NCBI GenBank assembly: GCA_030549205.1
Contig: JAUKTV010000021.1
Coordinates: 62,001-126,000 of the forward strand
Source: Apiosordaria backusii
Lineage: Eukaryota > Ascomycota > Sordariomycetes > Sordariales > Lasiosphaeriaceae
Length of the DNA: 64,000 nucleotides
Direction of reading: 5' to 3'
Shown here: positions 38,435 to 49,575 of the stretch, one piece after another
Position numbering within the stretch: the stretch's first letter is position 1
Layout: each line of letters starts with the position of its first letter
Program-made: the position numbers and the translations under genes
Notes under the pieces: generated by a model
What the model was told of the DNA's origin: nothing
Database searches by the model: none
Seen by the model: only the letters and a program-made list of their open reading frames with translations

Positions 38435-40174
38435 ATGAGCGGCCTCGCTACCAAGCAGCAGTCGCTCAAGCTCTTTGAGAAGCTCAAGTCCAAGCAGGCT
38501 AATAAGGCAAGCCACGCATTCCATGATCCATCGTCCCTCCTCGCGTTGCCAGCAAGGTGCCGAGTTTGGTCGCAAGACCACGGCCACGGTCACCCACGAC
38601 AGACAAAACCAGCTGCTAACCGCCGATTCTTTCTGAACAACAGATCTGCTTCGATTGCGGTCAAAAGAACCCAACATGGACTTCGGTTCCCTTTGGCATC
38701 TACCTCTGCCTCGATTGCTCGGCCAACCATCGCAACCTCGGTGTCCACATCTCCTTTGTTCGGTCTACTAATCTCGACCGTATGTCTCCCTCCGCGCACG
38801 CTTCCTCGCCGACTATAAACACATAATAACTAACAACTTGACTATGCAGAGTGGCAATGGGATCAACTGCGGGTTATGAAAGTGGGCGGTAACGAGTCGG
38901 CGACCAAGTTCTTCCAGTCCAACGGCGGGTCTGCCGCGCTCAACAGCAAGGACCCCAAGACCAAGTATACCTCTGCCGCCGCTACAAAGTACAAGGAGGA
39001 GCTCAAGAAGAGGGCCGCAAGGGACGCTAAGGAGTTCCCTGAGGAGGTTGTTCTCGAGGAAGGTGGCGACGCCGCTGATACCCCCGTCGAGGAGGAGGAT
39101 GATTTCTTTTCCTCATGGGACAAGCCGGCGATCAAGAAGCCCACACCGCCCATTTCACGAACCGCCACCCCTCCCATTGTCGGACGCACCCCGTCTCCAC
39201 TAGTCGGCGCCGCCCAGAATGGCAAAGATATTGCGCGTACTTCCTCCCCTCTGGCCAAAACAGACAACGAGTCCAAGCCTGCTGCCAGCCGTATTGTCAC
39301 CTCATCCGCTTTAAAGAAGACCACGCCTGGACCTCGCAAAGCCAATGTACTTGGCGCGAAGAAGGTCACTACCAAACTCGGCGCGAAGAAATTGGGTGGC
39401 GATGTTGTCATTGACTTCGATGAGGCGGAGAAGAAGGCGAAGGAGGAGGCTGAGCGCATCGAGAAGTTGGGCTATGATCCCGACGCTGAAGAACAGATCT
39501 CCAAGGCCACCACCACCAAGAAGGATACCGGCGCTACGATCTTGTCTCCTACACCTGTGAGCTCGGTTCGGAGCGGTGGCTACGGCTCGGCTTCTCACAC
39601 GAGGGAAAAGTCGGCATCAGAGATGGAGCGCTTGGGTATGGGCATGGGCAGACTTGGGTTCGGCCAGATTGGCGGTCAGAAGGCCGCTGCTACTGCAGCA
39701 AAGAAGAATGCCGGCGGGTTTGGATCTGTTGGGCCTATCAAGGGCAACGTTGATGGTGGGTTCTACCTCCACTCTTTTCTCACTTTGTATTTGGCACTAA
39801 TCATGTTTTTTCTTGCAGATGACGACAACGACAACTACGCCCGCAAGAAGTTCGGCACCCAAAAGGCCATTTCCTCGGACGAGTTCTTCGGCAAGGGCAT
39901 GTTCAACGCCGAGGCGCAGGCCGAGGCCAAGTCTCGTCTTGGTGGTTTCGAGGGCGCCTCTGCCATCTCATCAAACGCCTACTTTGGACGCGAAGAGTCT
40001 GACGACGTGCCCGGTGGTGGCATGGATGATTATGGTGACTTGGAGTCGGCTGCGAAGGATTTCGTCAGGAGGTTCGGCATTACAGCTGGTGATGACTTGG
40101 AGAACCTAACGCACTTGCTTGGGGAGGGTGCTGGGAGGTTGCAGGGTGCTATCAGGGCTTATTTAGGAAACTAG
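38435..40174 (+). CDS. glo3: ArfGAP of the Glo3 (ArfGAP2/3) type
   Basis: Four exons (38435-38506, 38644-38779, 38850-39755, 39819-40174) give 489 residues. The N-terminal ArfGAP zinc finger is assembled across exons 1-3: CFDCGQKNPTW, then LCLDCSANHRNLGVHISFVRS containing the catalytic arginine, and QLRVMKVGGN. Exon 1 ends AATAAG and is followed by GCAAGC, so intron 1 is a GC-AG intron. The rest is charged and low-complexity, with the repeated C-terminal Glo3-type elements SSDEFFGKGMF and SSNAYFG. The end LEDLTHLLGEGAGRLQ-like helix is also present (here DLENLTHLLGEGAGRLQG). Glo3 stimulates GTP hydrolysis on Arf1 in COPI vesicle coats for Golgi-to-ER retrieval. The assignment to Glo3 rather than Gcs1 or Age2 rests on length and the C-terminal motifs. 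The third intron (63 bp) has no in-frame stop. Confidence 0.93.
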
Positions 40175-40603
40175 AATGATTTTGAGGGGCTGGAAAAAGG
40201 AAATATCAGTTTGTAATGATGGTGGGACAGATGGTTGGTGGGTTGCAACGGGGAGTTTAAAGCAGGCAAAGCAGCAGGCATGTTTAGTGATTTAGTTTTT
40301 TTTTGGGGGGGGGGGGTGTCGCCTGGGGGCTGTAGGTTGGTTGGTTGGTTTATGGTAGTTTATTTATCTACAAGAGTTAGAGGAACAAGGCTGTGATATG
40401 ATGTTATGATGGAAGTGTGCTCTTCGAGGCATCGCCGCCCTGATGCCTCCGAGGTTTTGACCCAGTCTTGAGGGTTACAGTACCAAAAAAACCCTACCTC
40501 TCTCTAGTAGAAAAAGGGGAAAGCAAGATCAAGGTCGTCAAAAAGACACATACTCTTCTCTTGCCCCACCGGGGAAGGATAGAGAAGCAAAAGAAACGTG
40601 GTG
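40175..40603. other. 3' flank with T/G homopolymer
   Basis: This is the 3' region of glo3. It contains a run of nine T followed by twelve G (about 40296-40316). I see no gene before tRNA-Phe. Confidence 0.5.
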
Positions 40604-40693
40604 TGCGGTTTATGTGGATCGAACACATGACCTTCAGATTGACTTCCTGAAGTTGACTTCAGTCTGACGCTCTCCCAACTGAGCTAAACCCGC
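40604..40693 (-). tRNA. tRNA-Phe (GAA) with 17-nt intron
   Basis: On the minus strand the D arm is GCTC/GAGC, anticodon stem TCAGA/TCTGA with anticodon GAA, T arm ATGTG-TTCGATC-CACAT and discriminator A. A 17-nt intron (40640-40656) begins after the G next to the anticodon. Acceptor GCGGGTT faces AAACCGC: six positions pair and position 5/68 is a G-A mismatch. The overall fold and identity are clear; the mismatch may slightly weaken the stem or be normal for this lineage. Four T follow downstream. Confidence 0.9.
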
Positions 40694-42422
40694 TTGTTGT
40701 GATGGTTTTGTCAAGTCAAGAGTGGCATTATGTGTGGAGTGGTGGAAGTGGGTTGTGGTTGTTGAGGGCTCGGAACCCTTGAATAATGCGTTGCATATCG
40801 GTTGGCGGACATAACACAGTGGCCAAGCTGCCAAAGTTTCTCTTGCTGAGCAAATACTGGTTATCAGTATGTTTTGGACCTCCTCAAGAAAAGTATTGGC
40901 CTTGAACAGCTTTCATTCAAGTTGGAATTTCCCATCATGCTACAGTGGTGAGTGGAGCGAGTCAGGGGCAACAAAAAACTCTGGAAAGGCCGGCGACAGA
41001 AGGAAGTTTAAGCTTCCAACTATCCCGGATTTCACAAGTCCTAACCCCAAGCCCCTCGAAAACGCAAACAGGCTTCATCAGACTGACCAGCCTCCATCCC
41101 TTCAAGCACCCCCGAGAGCTTTGCGGAAGCTGACAGACATTACAACTGCGGGCCGGCATTACGGAGCAGAGTGGGGCCGGACGCCGCTACCATGTCTCCA
41201 CCACAGAAGGCGCTTGGGCTATGCTGATCGCTTGAACCGTGCCATGACAGCCAGTCAACTGCCATCTTGGAACCAAAAGCTGCCGCCGCCAACCTCCAAC
41301 GGCGCAAGCTGGCAAAGTCAATTCGGTCGAACAGACAAGCTGGAAAAGGCGTTTCGCCGCCCGTTGGCGCTTGTGTATTGTCGAGAATCTTGTTTTATCG
41401 ACACTTGGGTGATTGTGTGGATAATGATGATGAGTCCGTCGATATCACAACAGTCCAGATTGATTTGAAGATCCTCCGAGATTAACGATTGATGAGTGGA
41501 TTATCGGGAGCTGCTTGACCTCATTTGCTTTGCTCCGGCTTGGTGTCCATCGAAACGGAAAATACCTGCCGGGGTTTTGCCAGCGACAAATTTCCCACGG
41601 CAGCGTCGCCGAGAAATCGAAGATTGAGAAACCGCTGGCCTCGTTGGCCCAGACTGTCCTTGACATCCACTTTGCTCAGGGCAGGCGTTGCTGGCACCTT
41701 CTTGGCCGTTCATGGCGGCCACAGAGCGCGCAGACGCAAACACAGGCGACGTGGAGGACCACCACGTCAGGCTTGCTTCATGCGTGAGGCAGCGAGCGGT
41801 GGGAGACAAACAGGGAAATCGCTCATCTGAACTGGAAGAGCAGGTGTGAGCTGTCACTGGGAAACGGAGCTGTCAATGATGCTTCCTGATTCAATCGAAT
41901 TTCTGGAATGAGCTTGCCCATCTGTCATTGGTGCCCGGTTTCTGACCGCGCTGCTGCTGCCAGGAACACCACTCAACCAGACGCAGGTACCGCGCCGTGC
42001 AGGGAAGCGATGCCCAACGCTATGTAAAATTAAGGAGACGGTCTCAATGGTTGCTTGGCTGCCAATTGGCAAGGACGGATGTACCCCGGCCGCAAGAATC
42101 AGCGGCAGAGATACCTTCCAAGTTCCTGCTATCGTCAAGAGGCCCGTCCACCCCAGAGTGCCCAGATTCTCGCGCTCGTTTTTAATCAGCGCTTCGCCCT
42201 CATTTCTCCCTCTGCTCACCTTTTGCTTCTGTTTGGCCACCCATCGCCTCTTCATCCGAAGAACCTGTCATTCCTTTCAAGAGTCTTGTACTCGATCCAT
42301 TCGTTTTTGCTGCATCACCTACAATCGACATTATTTTTGTCCGCCAATTTAATTATCGCCCTCAATCCTCGATTTGAACGCGCCTCCTACAAACCTCAGA
42401 CTCACCAAATCAATCCATCACA
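40694..42422. other. Intergenic, promoter side of the GPI protein gene
   Basis: About 1.7 kb upstream of the cysteine-rich surface protein. A plus-strand open frame of 199 residues (40869-41468) has no domain and is not called. The C/T-rich stretch just before the start codon (about 42180-42420) is typical of fungal 5' leaders. Confidence 0.5.
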
Positions 42423-43215
42423 ATGCTTGCCAAGTCCATCACCGCTCTGGCGGCTCTCGCCTTCGCCGTCAATGTCGCCGCCGACCAACCCTACAAGCCT
42501 CAGCTCGTGAAGATGTCTACCCGCTCCCTGTTCTCTATCGGTCGCCGCCAAGATGCCCCCGGGTATCAGCCAGAGCAGGCCGTGTGCGGAGAGGGAAGCA
42601 CCTGCGAGGAGGCTTGCGGTGCCGGCTACACAACTTGCGCTTCCTCCGACAACCAGGTGCACTGCTTCAACGCTCAAGCGGCTCAGACCTGCTGCCCTAA
42701 TCAGTCTGGCAGTACGTGTGATATGGTGGCCAATTTCTTGAAAGAGATCATAACTAACGTGTGATACAGACTCTTGCGACGCTGGTTACTACTGCACGGC
42801 CGACAAGGCCGGCGAGACGTGGTGCTGCCCCAACGCTATGAATCTTGAGGCATGCGCCGCTGCCTTCGAGGTGACCGGTGGCCTTGTTTCTCAGACTCCT
42901 CCTCCTGCCACCTCGACCTCCACCACCAGCTCCGAGATCATCTCTACCGCTCCTCCCACAACCACTAGCGCCAGCAGCTCGATTGTCTTTGGTGGTAAGA
43001 ACTCTACCTCGGCTGCCATCACTACCACTAGCTCTGGTCTCGCTACGGCTTCCGCCTCCGTTACCGGTGGCGCGTCTAACACGACCATCTCCCTCGGCAC
43101 CACTCCCTCGCCCTCTGCGCCCACTGTCTCCAGAATCCCTGAAGGCGCCGCGGGTAATCTCGCTGCTCCCGTCAGCGCCCTGCTCCTCCTTGCGGGTCTT
43201 GCCGCCCTTCTCTAA
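42423..43215 (+). CDS. Cysteine-rich GPI-anchor-type surface protein
   Basis: Two exons (42423-42711, 42770-43215) with a 58-bp intron (GTACGT, branch TAACTAAC, acceptor ATACAG) give 244 residues. A signal peptide (1-20, cut near VAA-DQ) is followed by a dibasic RR at 41-42, a likely Kex2 site. A cysteine-rich domain of about 100 residues then carries two CCPN elements and the spaced pattern CDAGYYC...WCCPN. A long Ser/Thr-rich stalk comes next, and a hydrophobic tail (SALLLLAGLAALL) preceded by small residues, as for GPI attachment. The architecture is that of a cell-wall or plasma-membrane protein with O-glycosylated stalk. I do not recognise the cysteine domain as a named family such as CFEM, and the ligand is unknown. 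The ATG is preceded by ATCACA and is the first in frame. Confidence 0.88.
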
Positions 43216-44719
43216 ACTCCTAACGGCACCAAGTCCTCGGAGGTTCGAACAGAGCATCACAGGACAATGGATTTCCGAGGGCACACTGCTTTTACGAGAC
43301 ATGAGACACGACCTGATAGCCCGCACACCTAAACCCTAATCGCCTTTGTTTGTGCAGAGTTGGAATGTTGCGTGTTTCCGGACGACAGATGGATTTGTTT
43401 TTTTCTGCCACAAGGATATCGGGCAAGGGAGCGACGTTTTTACCAAGGGATGCTTTTGAAACCATTTACGACGCGGCGTGCTTGTTTATTTGGACATCAT
43501 GCCCTGTGGGTGTGGCAAATTCTGGGGATTCTCAAGGGACAGGACTGGACGGGAGGGGGAAGCCAGCTGGGTTTATTGTTTTTATACTCTTCGACTTGAT
43601 ACTCTGCCGAGACTTTTCTTGGACGGACTGTCTCGGGCTTTTTGTGATTTTTTTGTTACGGAATATGTTGTTAGAGAGAATGGAAAAGAGGGATTGTTGA
43701 GTTCTTGTCCTATAATTACGCTGGAGACAGTAACATACCAACTTTGCACAGTTTTTGATCTTTGTTTTTGTGATTCAAAGTGTCCTTTGCCCTGTGGTTT
43801 GACTGGTGTCCGGCGCTTGCTTTTTTCTTTAGTGCCTTACCTTAGATGCAAAGACATGTCTATGCAGGGCTGCCAGCATCCAGATGCATTGCTTTCCAGT
43901 CACGAGGTGAAGAGGTTGCCATCCGTCTATAAAAATACGGATAGGTACTGCGAGCACAGCAGGTACTGCACATGCCATGTTGTACGAAGATTGTGCTAAT
44001 TTCCGAGAAGCTCTGTCGTGGGAAGCAAACAATTGGACAGGACAACAACTAGAAGGGTGCTTGCGGCTTCCCTTCATGAGTTTTGTTTCCTCATGATCCA
44101 CGAATCGGGTCGGTTTATTTGATCAACGGGGCAAGGAAGGGAGTGAGTGACAATAAAGGGATACGAAGATCCGGCGATCATTATTGCATGCGTACGTTTT
44201 CGCGGCGCATGGCATGGCATGGCAGCACATCATCCAGTAAGTCAGCCAGCCAGCCATGCTCAGATCCTCGTTCGCATGATTATTCTTTACTTACGACATC
44301 TTTTCTTGCGTGACGTTGAGGTTGGCGCCATGGCTTGGCCGATAGGTACGGAAGAGAAGGTAGGGAGGGAGGGTACCTCGCTTGTTGGATGTACTGGGCC
44401 GTATTTCCATAACCTTCAAGATAGAAGAGTTGGAGAGATGATGGGAATGGGGGTGGGATTAGGGCGGCTAGCTGCTTAGAAGCTGGATAGACGAGGGGGA
44501 AAGAAGGCGAGTTGAGTGTGAGGGCGAGTTTGTGGAACTTATTGGCTTGTCGGCTACTGTGCAGTACACTGAAGAAATATTGGTGAATGTGGGCGGGTGA
44601 TCTAGACATGGACAGGCAAGGGCATAGTTGTATCACACCAACAGATATGGTCAAAGGCGACATCGTCATCTGCGGAATACATTTTGCCTCCAAGTCTAGT
44701 CTTTGAGCTAGTGCAATAT
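43216..44719. other. Convergent 3' region
   Basis: This 1.5-kb interval lies between the convergent GPI-protein and ABC-F genes. It holds their 3' ends, T-rich stretches near 43.4-43.8 kb and short repeats such as GGCATGGCATGGCA near 44.21 kb. No gene is supported. Confidence 0.5.
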
Positions 44720-47116
44720 CTAAGCAGCCATCATCTTCCTCACCTTCTTCTCTACCCCCTCCTCGAACTGACTAACACCACCCTTATCAAGAAGCATCAT
44801 CATACCACCTTCCTGCTCAGCAACAAGCTTATACACCAGCCTCCTCCTCCTTTGCTCTTCCTCGTCCTCATCGTCATCTTCCGCCTCGCCATCACTATCC
44901 GCTCCTTCATCCTTGAGATTCTCAACCGCGCCCTTAACAAACCAACGGTCGTGGGATACCAAGACCACCGCGCCAGGCCAGTATCGCAGTGCTTCGCGCA
45001 AAGCCGTGACAGTCTCGTAGTCAAGATGGGTAGTCGGTTCATCGAGCACTAAACAATGCGGGTGACTCCATAGTAGCCTGGCCAGCTCGCAGCGGACGAG
45101 CTGCCCACCGGAGAGTTTGGTGAGCGGAACATCAGACGCCAAGCGGCCGGGGAGGCCAAGTGAACCTAACAGCGCGCGCACTTCTGGCTCTTCCATGGCT
45201 CCGGCAATTTCAGACATCAAGAGGGACAGAGCAGTGAGGTAAGGATCCGCGCGGCCAAGTGATAGCAGGTTGGTAACGGCGTGTTGGGAGTAATATCCCA
45301 GTTTGAGACGGGGATGCTTCTGGATCGTACCAGACATTGATCCTGACGTTGAAGAAGAAGGATCGGAGACTAGAAGCCGGATGAGGGTTGATTTGCCAGC
45401 TCCGTTCAATCCCACAATGCCGATTCTATCGCCCATGAAGACAGAAAGGGTAATATCTTGGAGGGTCGGTGTGACGAGATGAGCAGGTCTGCCCTTGATT
45501 TTGTAGCGGAAGCTGACGTTCTCGAGTGATATCAACGGACCGGGGAAGCGAAGGTCAGGAGGGGGAGGCAGCGAGATGGAAACTGATTTCTCGTCCTTGG
45601 GAATGTCGATCGCCTCTCTTGCAGAATCGTGCCAACCGGCCATGTCACGGTTAAGCTTGAACTTGTTGCCCTTGGCGTTGACTTGCATGCCCCAGCGGTC
45701 ATCAAGCTTCTTTTGGCGAGACTTTGCCTGGCGGAGCTTGTTTTGGTCGTCGTTCTTGCGACCTGCGGCCATGTTTTTCTGGATGGAATCTTGGATATGG
45801 GCTTTTTGCTTGTCTTGGGCGTCTTTCATCTTGGTGAGGTAAGTCTTGCGTTCGGCCTGGGCGGCTTCATAGGTTGGGAGGTCGCCATGAAAGTACGTGA
45901 GGGCTTTGTCTTTGAGAACAATAAGGTCGGTACAGACGGTTGACGTGAAGTCGCGATCGTGGGAAACCAAAATCAGAGTAGGAGGGGTTGGATGGAGATC
46001 TTCCAAGCCTTCAAGATACTGCTGAAGCCAAATGATACCGAGCAAGTCGAGGAAATTGGTCGGTTCGTCCAAGATTAAGATATCCGTCTCCTCAAGAAGA
46101 GCCACCGCGAGATTACTTCGCATTTTCCATCCTCCGGAGAGACTGTTTGCCGGCTTAGCCATATACGCTTCTGTGAATCCCAGTCCAGTCAATATCTTCT
46201 TGGCTTGTAACTCAATATCAGCCAACCGAGACTGGTCAACCTGTAGTTCCAGTTCAGCAAGCATATCCGCCGCCTCCTGAATCTCCGCTTGCAGCGTCTC
46301 GGCCGATATCTCTTCCTCCGGTTGATCATTTCTGTCATGATGTCAATGCCTGTTGGCCTCGCAGTACGTTTGTGCAGACTTACAGCTTTTCAGCTTTCTC
46401 AACCTCCTTCTCAAACTCAACCAACGCCTTCCTAGCCTGCAACCCCCTCGCTCCGCTCCTCAGCTTCGCATCCTTGTCCAAAACAAACAACTCCTTCTGC
46501 ACCCTCTCAAGCTTCAATTTCCGTACAATCCTGACAGCACCATACGGATCGGGATCATTGACCCCTTTCGCCAGCCGTTTGATGTCCTTCTCTAACTCCC
46601 CCTTGGCAGTAGCCCTGTCTACCACCTCCTCTAGCACCGTCTGCCCTCCCGTTTCCGCGCCTCCGTCCTTCCAATCATCATCATCTACATCGTCGGGTAT
46701 ACCGGTCTGCTGAAGTATTCCTACCCTGACCTCCTCTGGTATTCCCGGGATCAGCTTCTCGCTGATAGCCCTCAGCAGAGTGGACTTGCCCGCTCCGTTG
46801 CGTCCAACGAGTGCATATCGGGCGCCTGCTTTGAGCTTCAGGTCGGCATTGCTCAGAATCTCGGTTCCTCCAGAGCTTGCTTTGCCTTTTCCTTTCTTTG
46901 CTGTTGGTATAGAAGAGGATGAAGTGGGGCCAGCGGAGACGATGGTGATGTTGAGGCCTGAGACGTCGATCTACATACAATGGGTTAGCAGGGAATGAAG
47001 ATGATGGAGGTGGAGAAGCAGACTTCACGGTAGTTGGGGCGGTCGGAGATGTGGAATCGGGTTTGTTTGCAAGTGCAAAGGACGGTGGTTGCGGAGGTGG
47101 AATTGGCAGTCGTCAT
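44720..47116 (-). CDS. ABC-F family ATPase (twin ABC domains, no membrane domain)
   Basis: Three exons (47024-47116, 46384-46970, 44720-46331) give 763 residues; introns are 53 and 52 bp. Two ATP-binding cassettes are complete. The first has GRNGAGKSTLL (about 87), signature LSGGWKMR (about 291) and LDEPTNFLD (about 314). The second has GLNGAGKSTLIRLL (about 534), LSGGQLVRCEL and LVLDEPTTHLD. The linker between them is charged and helical (KMKDAQDKQKAHIQ), as in ABC-F proteins. There are no membrane segments, so it is not a transporter. Relatives such as Gcn20, Arb1 and New1 act on ribosomes or in ribosome assembly. Length is close to Gcn20, but the short N-terminus does not clearly match it, so I leave the subfamily open. 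The C-terminus is acidic (DGEAEDDDEDEEE). The first intron donor is the weak GTCTGC, chosen to keep the frame. Confidence 0.92.
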
Positions 47117-48721
47117 TTTCTCGATCTGTCTAGTTGATGAGGCGCGAGATGAGGTGGGTCAAGCTGTGCGAAAACTGTTGAACTGGTGGAAACCTCGAGG
47201 TTGAGGGCAAGATTGCTCGCTATCCCCTGAGAGAAGACGATGCGACCGAAGATGCGAAGGTTGAAGCTCCCTTAATTTAATGGAATGGGGTTGGAGCGAG
47301 ATATACACTGGAGCTCTGGTTTTTCTCCTTCACTGCCTTACCGGGGCCAGTCAATTGGCGATCATGAGAGCCTGTCCAATTCGGCGAAACCTAATTGCGT
47401 GATGCCACCAGACTCCAGGGGAGCCAAGAGCTCAGTGGTGGCAGCTTCCTGCCCCGCAGCGCATCTCCGTCCCGGCACCAACAGAGCTCAATCATGAAAT
47501 TTTGTCCCCGGTCCTTATTGGGCGGGATATGTGGCTGAAATCACGGCCTGTGACTCACGCCGGGCCGTCAACGGCAAACCCGCGCTGCAATTCCAAGCTG
47601 TGCGGCACTGTACGAATACCGTCAGACAGAAAGTGAAGCCCTCCAGGCGGCGTGTGACTAACCACCTCATGTCCACTTGTTGAAAGTGTAGAAGGAGACC
47701 GCCTTGACCATATCACGAGCTAAAGTAAGGGGCCAATGTGATTTTTGGTCAAGGAAGAGGAAAAATGTCAAAAGGCTGAAGCGAAAGGCTCTAAGCGCAC
47801 TGGAAGTGGTCCGTGCATGCACCCATCGTGTAACATGATTGGCTATGCGCCACTTACATCAGCGCATCTCATCTATCGGAATTACAAGGCTGTAAGTCAA
47901 TTTGCACTTCAACAACAACTGTTACGGCCTGATGGGCGTTTACATGTGTTGCATACTCTACACATGATGATACCACCATCTTAAAGCCCCCAGCGAGAAG
48001 CCTGGTTTCTTTGACACCGGCAAGAGAGCAAGTGAGCATGTGTAGGCTTGATCCTTGATGACATCCCACACCCTATGGCTCATGTTCTCCCAAGGTGTCA
48101 CGGAGATGCCTAGTTTTACCAAGAGTATCTGCTGCTTATTGACAACCGTGAGGTGCCCACTATAGCCGTATTGAATTGATAAAACTTGAGGCCTGAAATT
48201 TTCATTCTAGCAAGAAGATCTTGAGGCAGTCGTTGCAGTGCTTCAGAATTATCTACATGCTCTACCTGCAATTGTTCGCTAAGACACTGGAAATACGGCG
48301 AAGCAAAGCCTCAATTTCTTCCTATTTATGTCCCGACACTCTCATATTTTAATCAGCACGAGAAAGTATCACAGGTCCCTATTGAGCACCACGACAAGGT
48401 CGACGTCACAAAACTGGTCTTCCGACATGCTCAGTGCTGTTCAGACGATATTAAAGCATCAAGAGACAGCATGTGATCTTAAGATGTGCTTCGTGATAGC
48501 AAAGCACAATGTCTCAATACCTATCTAATACAAAAGGCTCGAGAATTCTTGCTGTCGGTATCACCTTGCTGGTCGTCCAGAATCAAGCAACAATACAAGC
48601 TCTCAGTCGCCTACACTTCCCTTGAAACCATCATTTTCAACATATCCACCAACTCACCATCTTCTTCACGTATCTGTAACGGAATACCTCATCTTCAGGT
48701 GAATCAACAGCACGACCAACC
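47117..48721. other. Divergent intergenic region
   Basis: This 1.6-kb stretch separates the starts of the ABC-F gene (minus) and the five-exon cysteine protein (plus) and should hold both promoters. No further gene or RNA is recognised. Confidence 0.5.
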
Positions 48722-49350
48722 ATGTCCGGTTACAATTACGTTCCGTGTAAGCATCGCCCTAGCGTTTGAAACCTAGAGCACCTCTCATGAAGGGTACCTG
48801 AGTATCAACCACTTTTGACAACAATGGCTAACTTGCATTTTAGCTTGCTGCAGCAGGTGTCAAGACCCCCTGGAGCCCACTGATTACGTCTTCTGTGGTG
48901 GATGTAAGTCTTACATAACAGGTCCTGTCTCGAGACTGGCCCAGGCCGCCATATAGGGCCATGCCGTTTGTTGTCGGCATATATCTAGACTAAGGTAGGT
49001 ACTTCTCAAGACCACACTGATACTAACGTGAAGCAACTAGGTGTTTGTCGTATAAGCGACTGTGTCAATTCACGAAAGTCGCGGTCGGTCTACTGCTACT
49101 ACCGTAAGTGTACTCACCCACCAATTTTCATGAACTTGACTCATGAAAGATGGACGCTTGTACTTGAAATGCTGAAAATGTATTTTGAAAAACAGATTCT
49201 TGCCCTAAGTGCCCCGAGTACTCAACCGACCATAAGAAATGCAAGGACTGTATGTTCAACCTACAGCCTTCTTCTTCCGTTTTGTCGTCTGCCACAATAT
49301 CTAACTTTCAGTTCTTTGTCACAGGCAAGAGAAGGGTATCTCGGAGATAG
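48722..49350 (+). CDS. Small cysteine-pair protein, five short exons
   Basis: No single open frame shows this gene; it appears only when spliced. Exons are 48722-48746, 48844-48903, 49041-49103, 49196-49249 and 49325-49350, all joined in the same phase, with introns of 97, 137, 92 and 75 bp. Donors are GTAAGC, GTAAGT, GTAAGT and GTATGT. Branch sites GCTAAC, TACTAAC and CTAAC stand before three acceptors. The product is 75 residues with 12 cysteines: it begins MSGYNYVP, then has CCSRC, CGGCVC, single Cys, CPKC and CKDC, and ends in a basic tail KRRVSRR. There is no signal peptide. The spaced CxxC pairs suggest two or three zinc sites, as in zinc-ribbon-like proteins, with a nuclear or cytosolic location. 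I know no named family. An alternative last acceptor (49311) would give a longer tail but lose the final CxxC. Confidence 0.72.
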
Positions 49351-49575
49351 ACATGAGCTCAGCTTGGTCTTGGGTCATGCAACTTTTGAGATCACTTCAC
49401 GCAGTGTCTCGCGGTTTACAGAGATCCACGAGATCGGAACATGGTTTCCAACTCCTAGCTAGACCGAAGTAGCTTTTGGGCTTTCAGCAATCAAAGAGGG
49501 TCAGGTATCCGTTCATTACCATTTACCATCATCATGTCCACCCTGCTATATAGCCTCATGTTCGCCACCGATAGC

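Noticed and set aside
49312..49452. Longer last exon of the small cysteine protein (acceptor at 49311)
   Set aside because: It would lose the final CxxC pair and leave only about 6 nt between branch site and acceptor; acceptor 49324 fits better.
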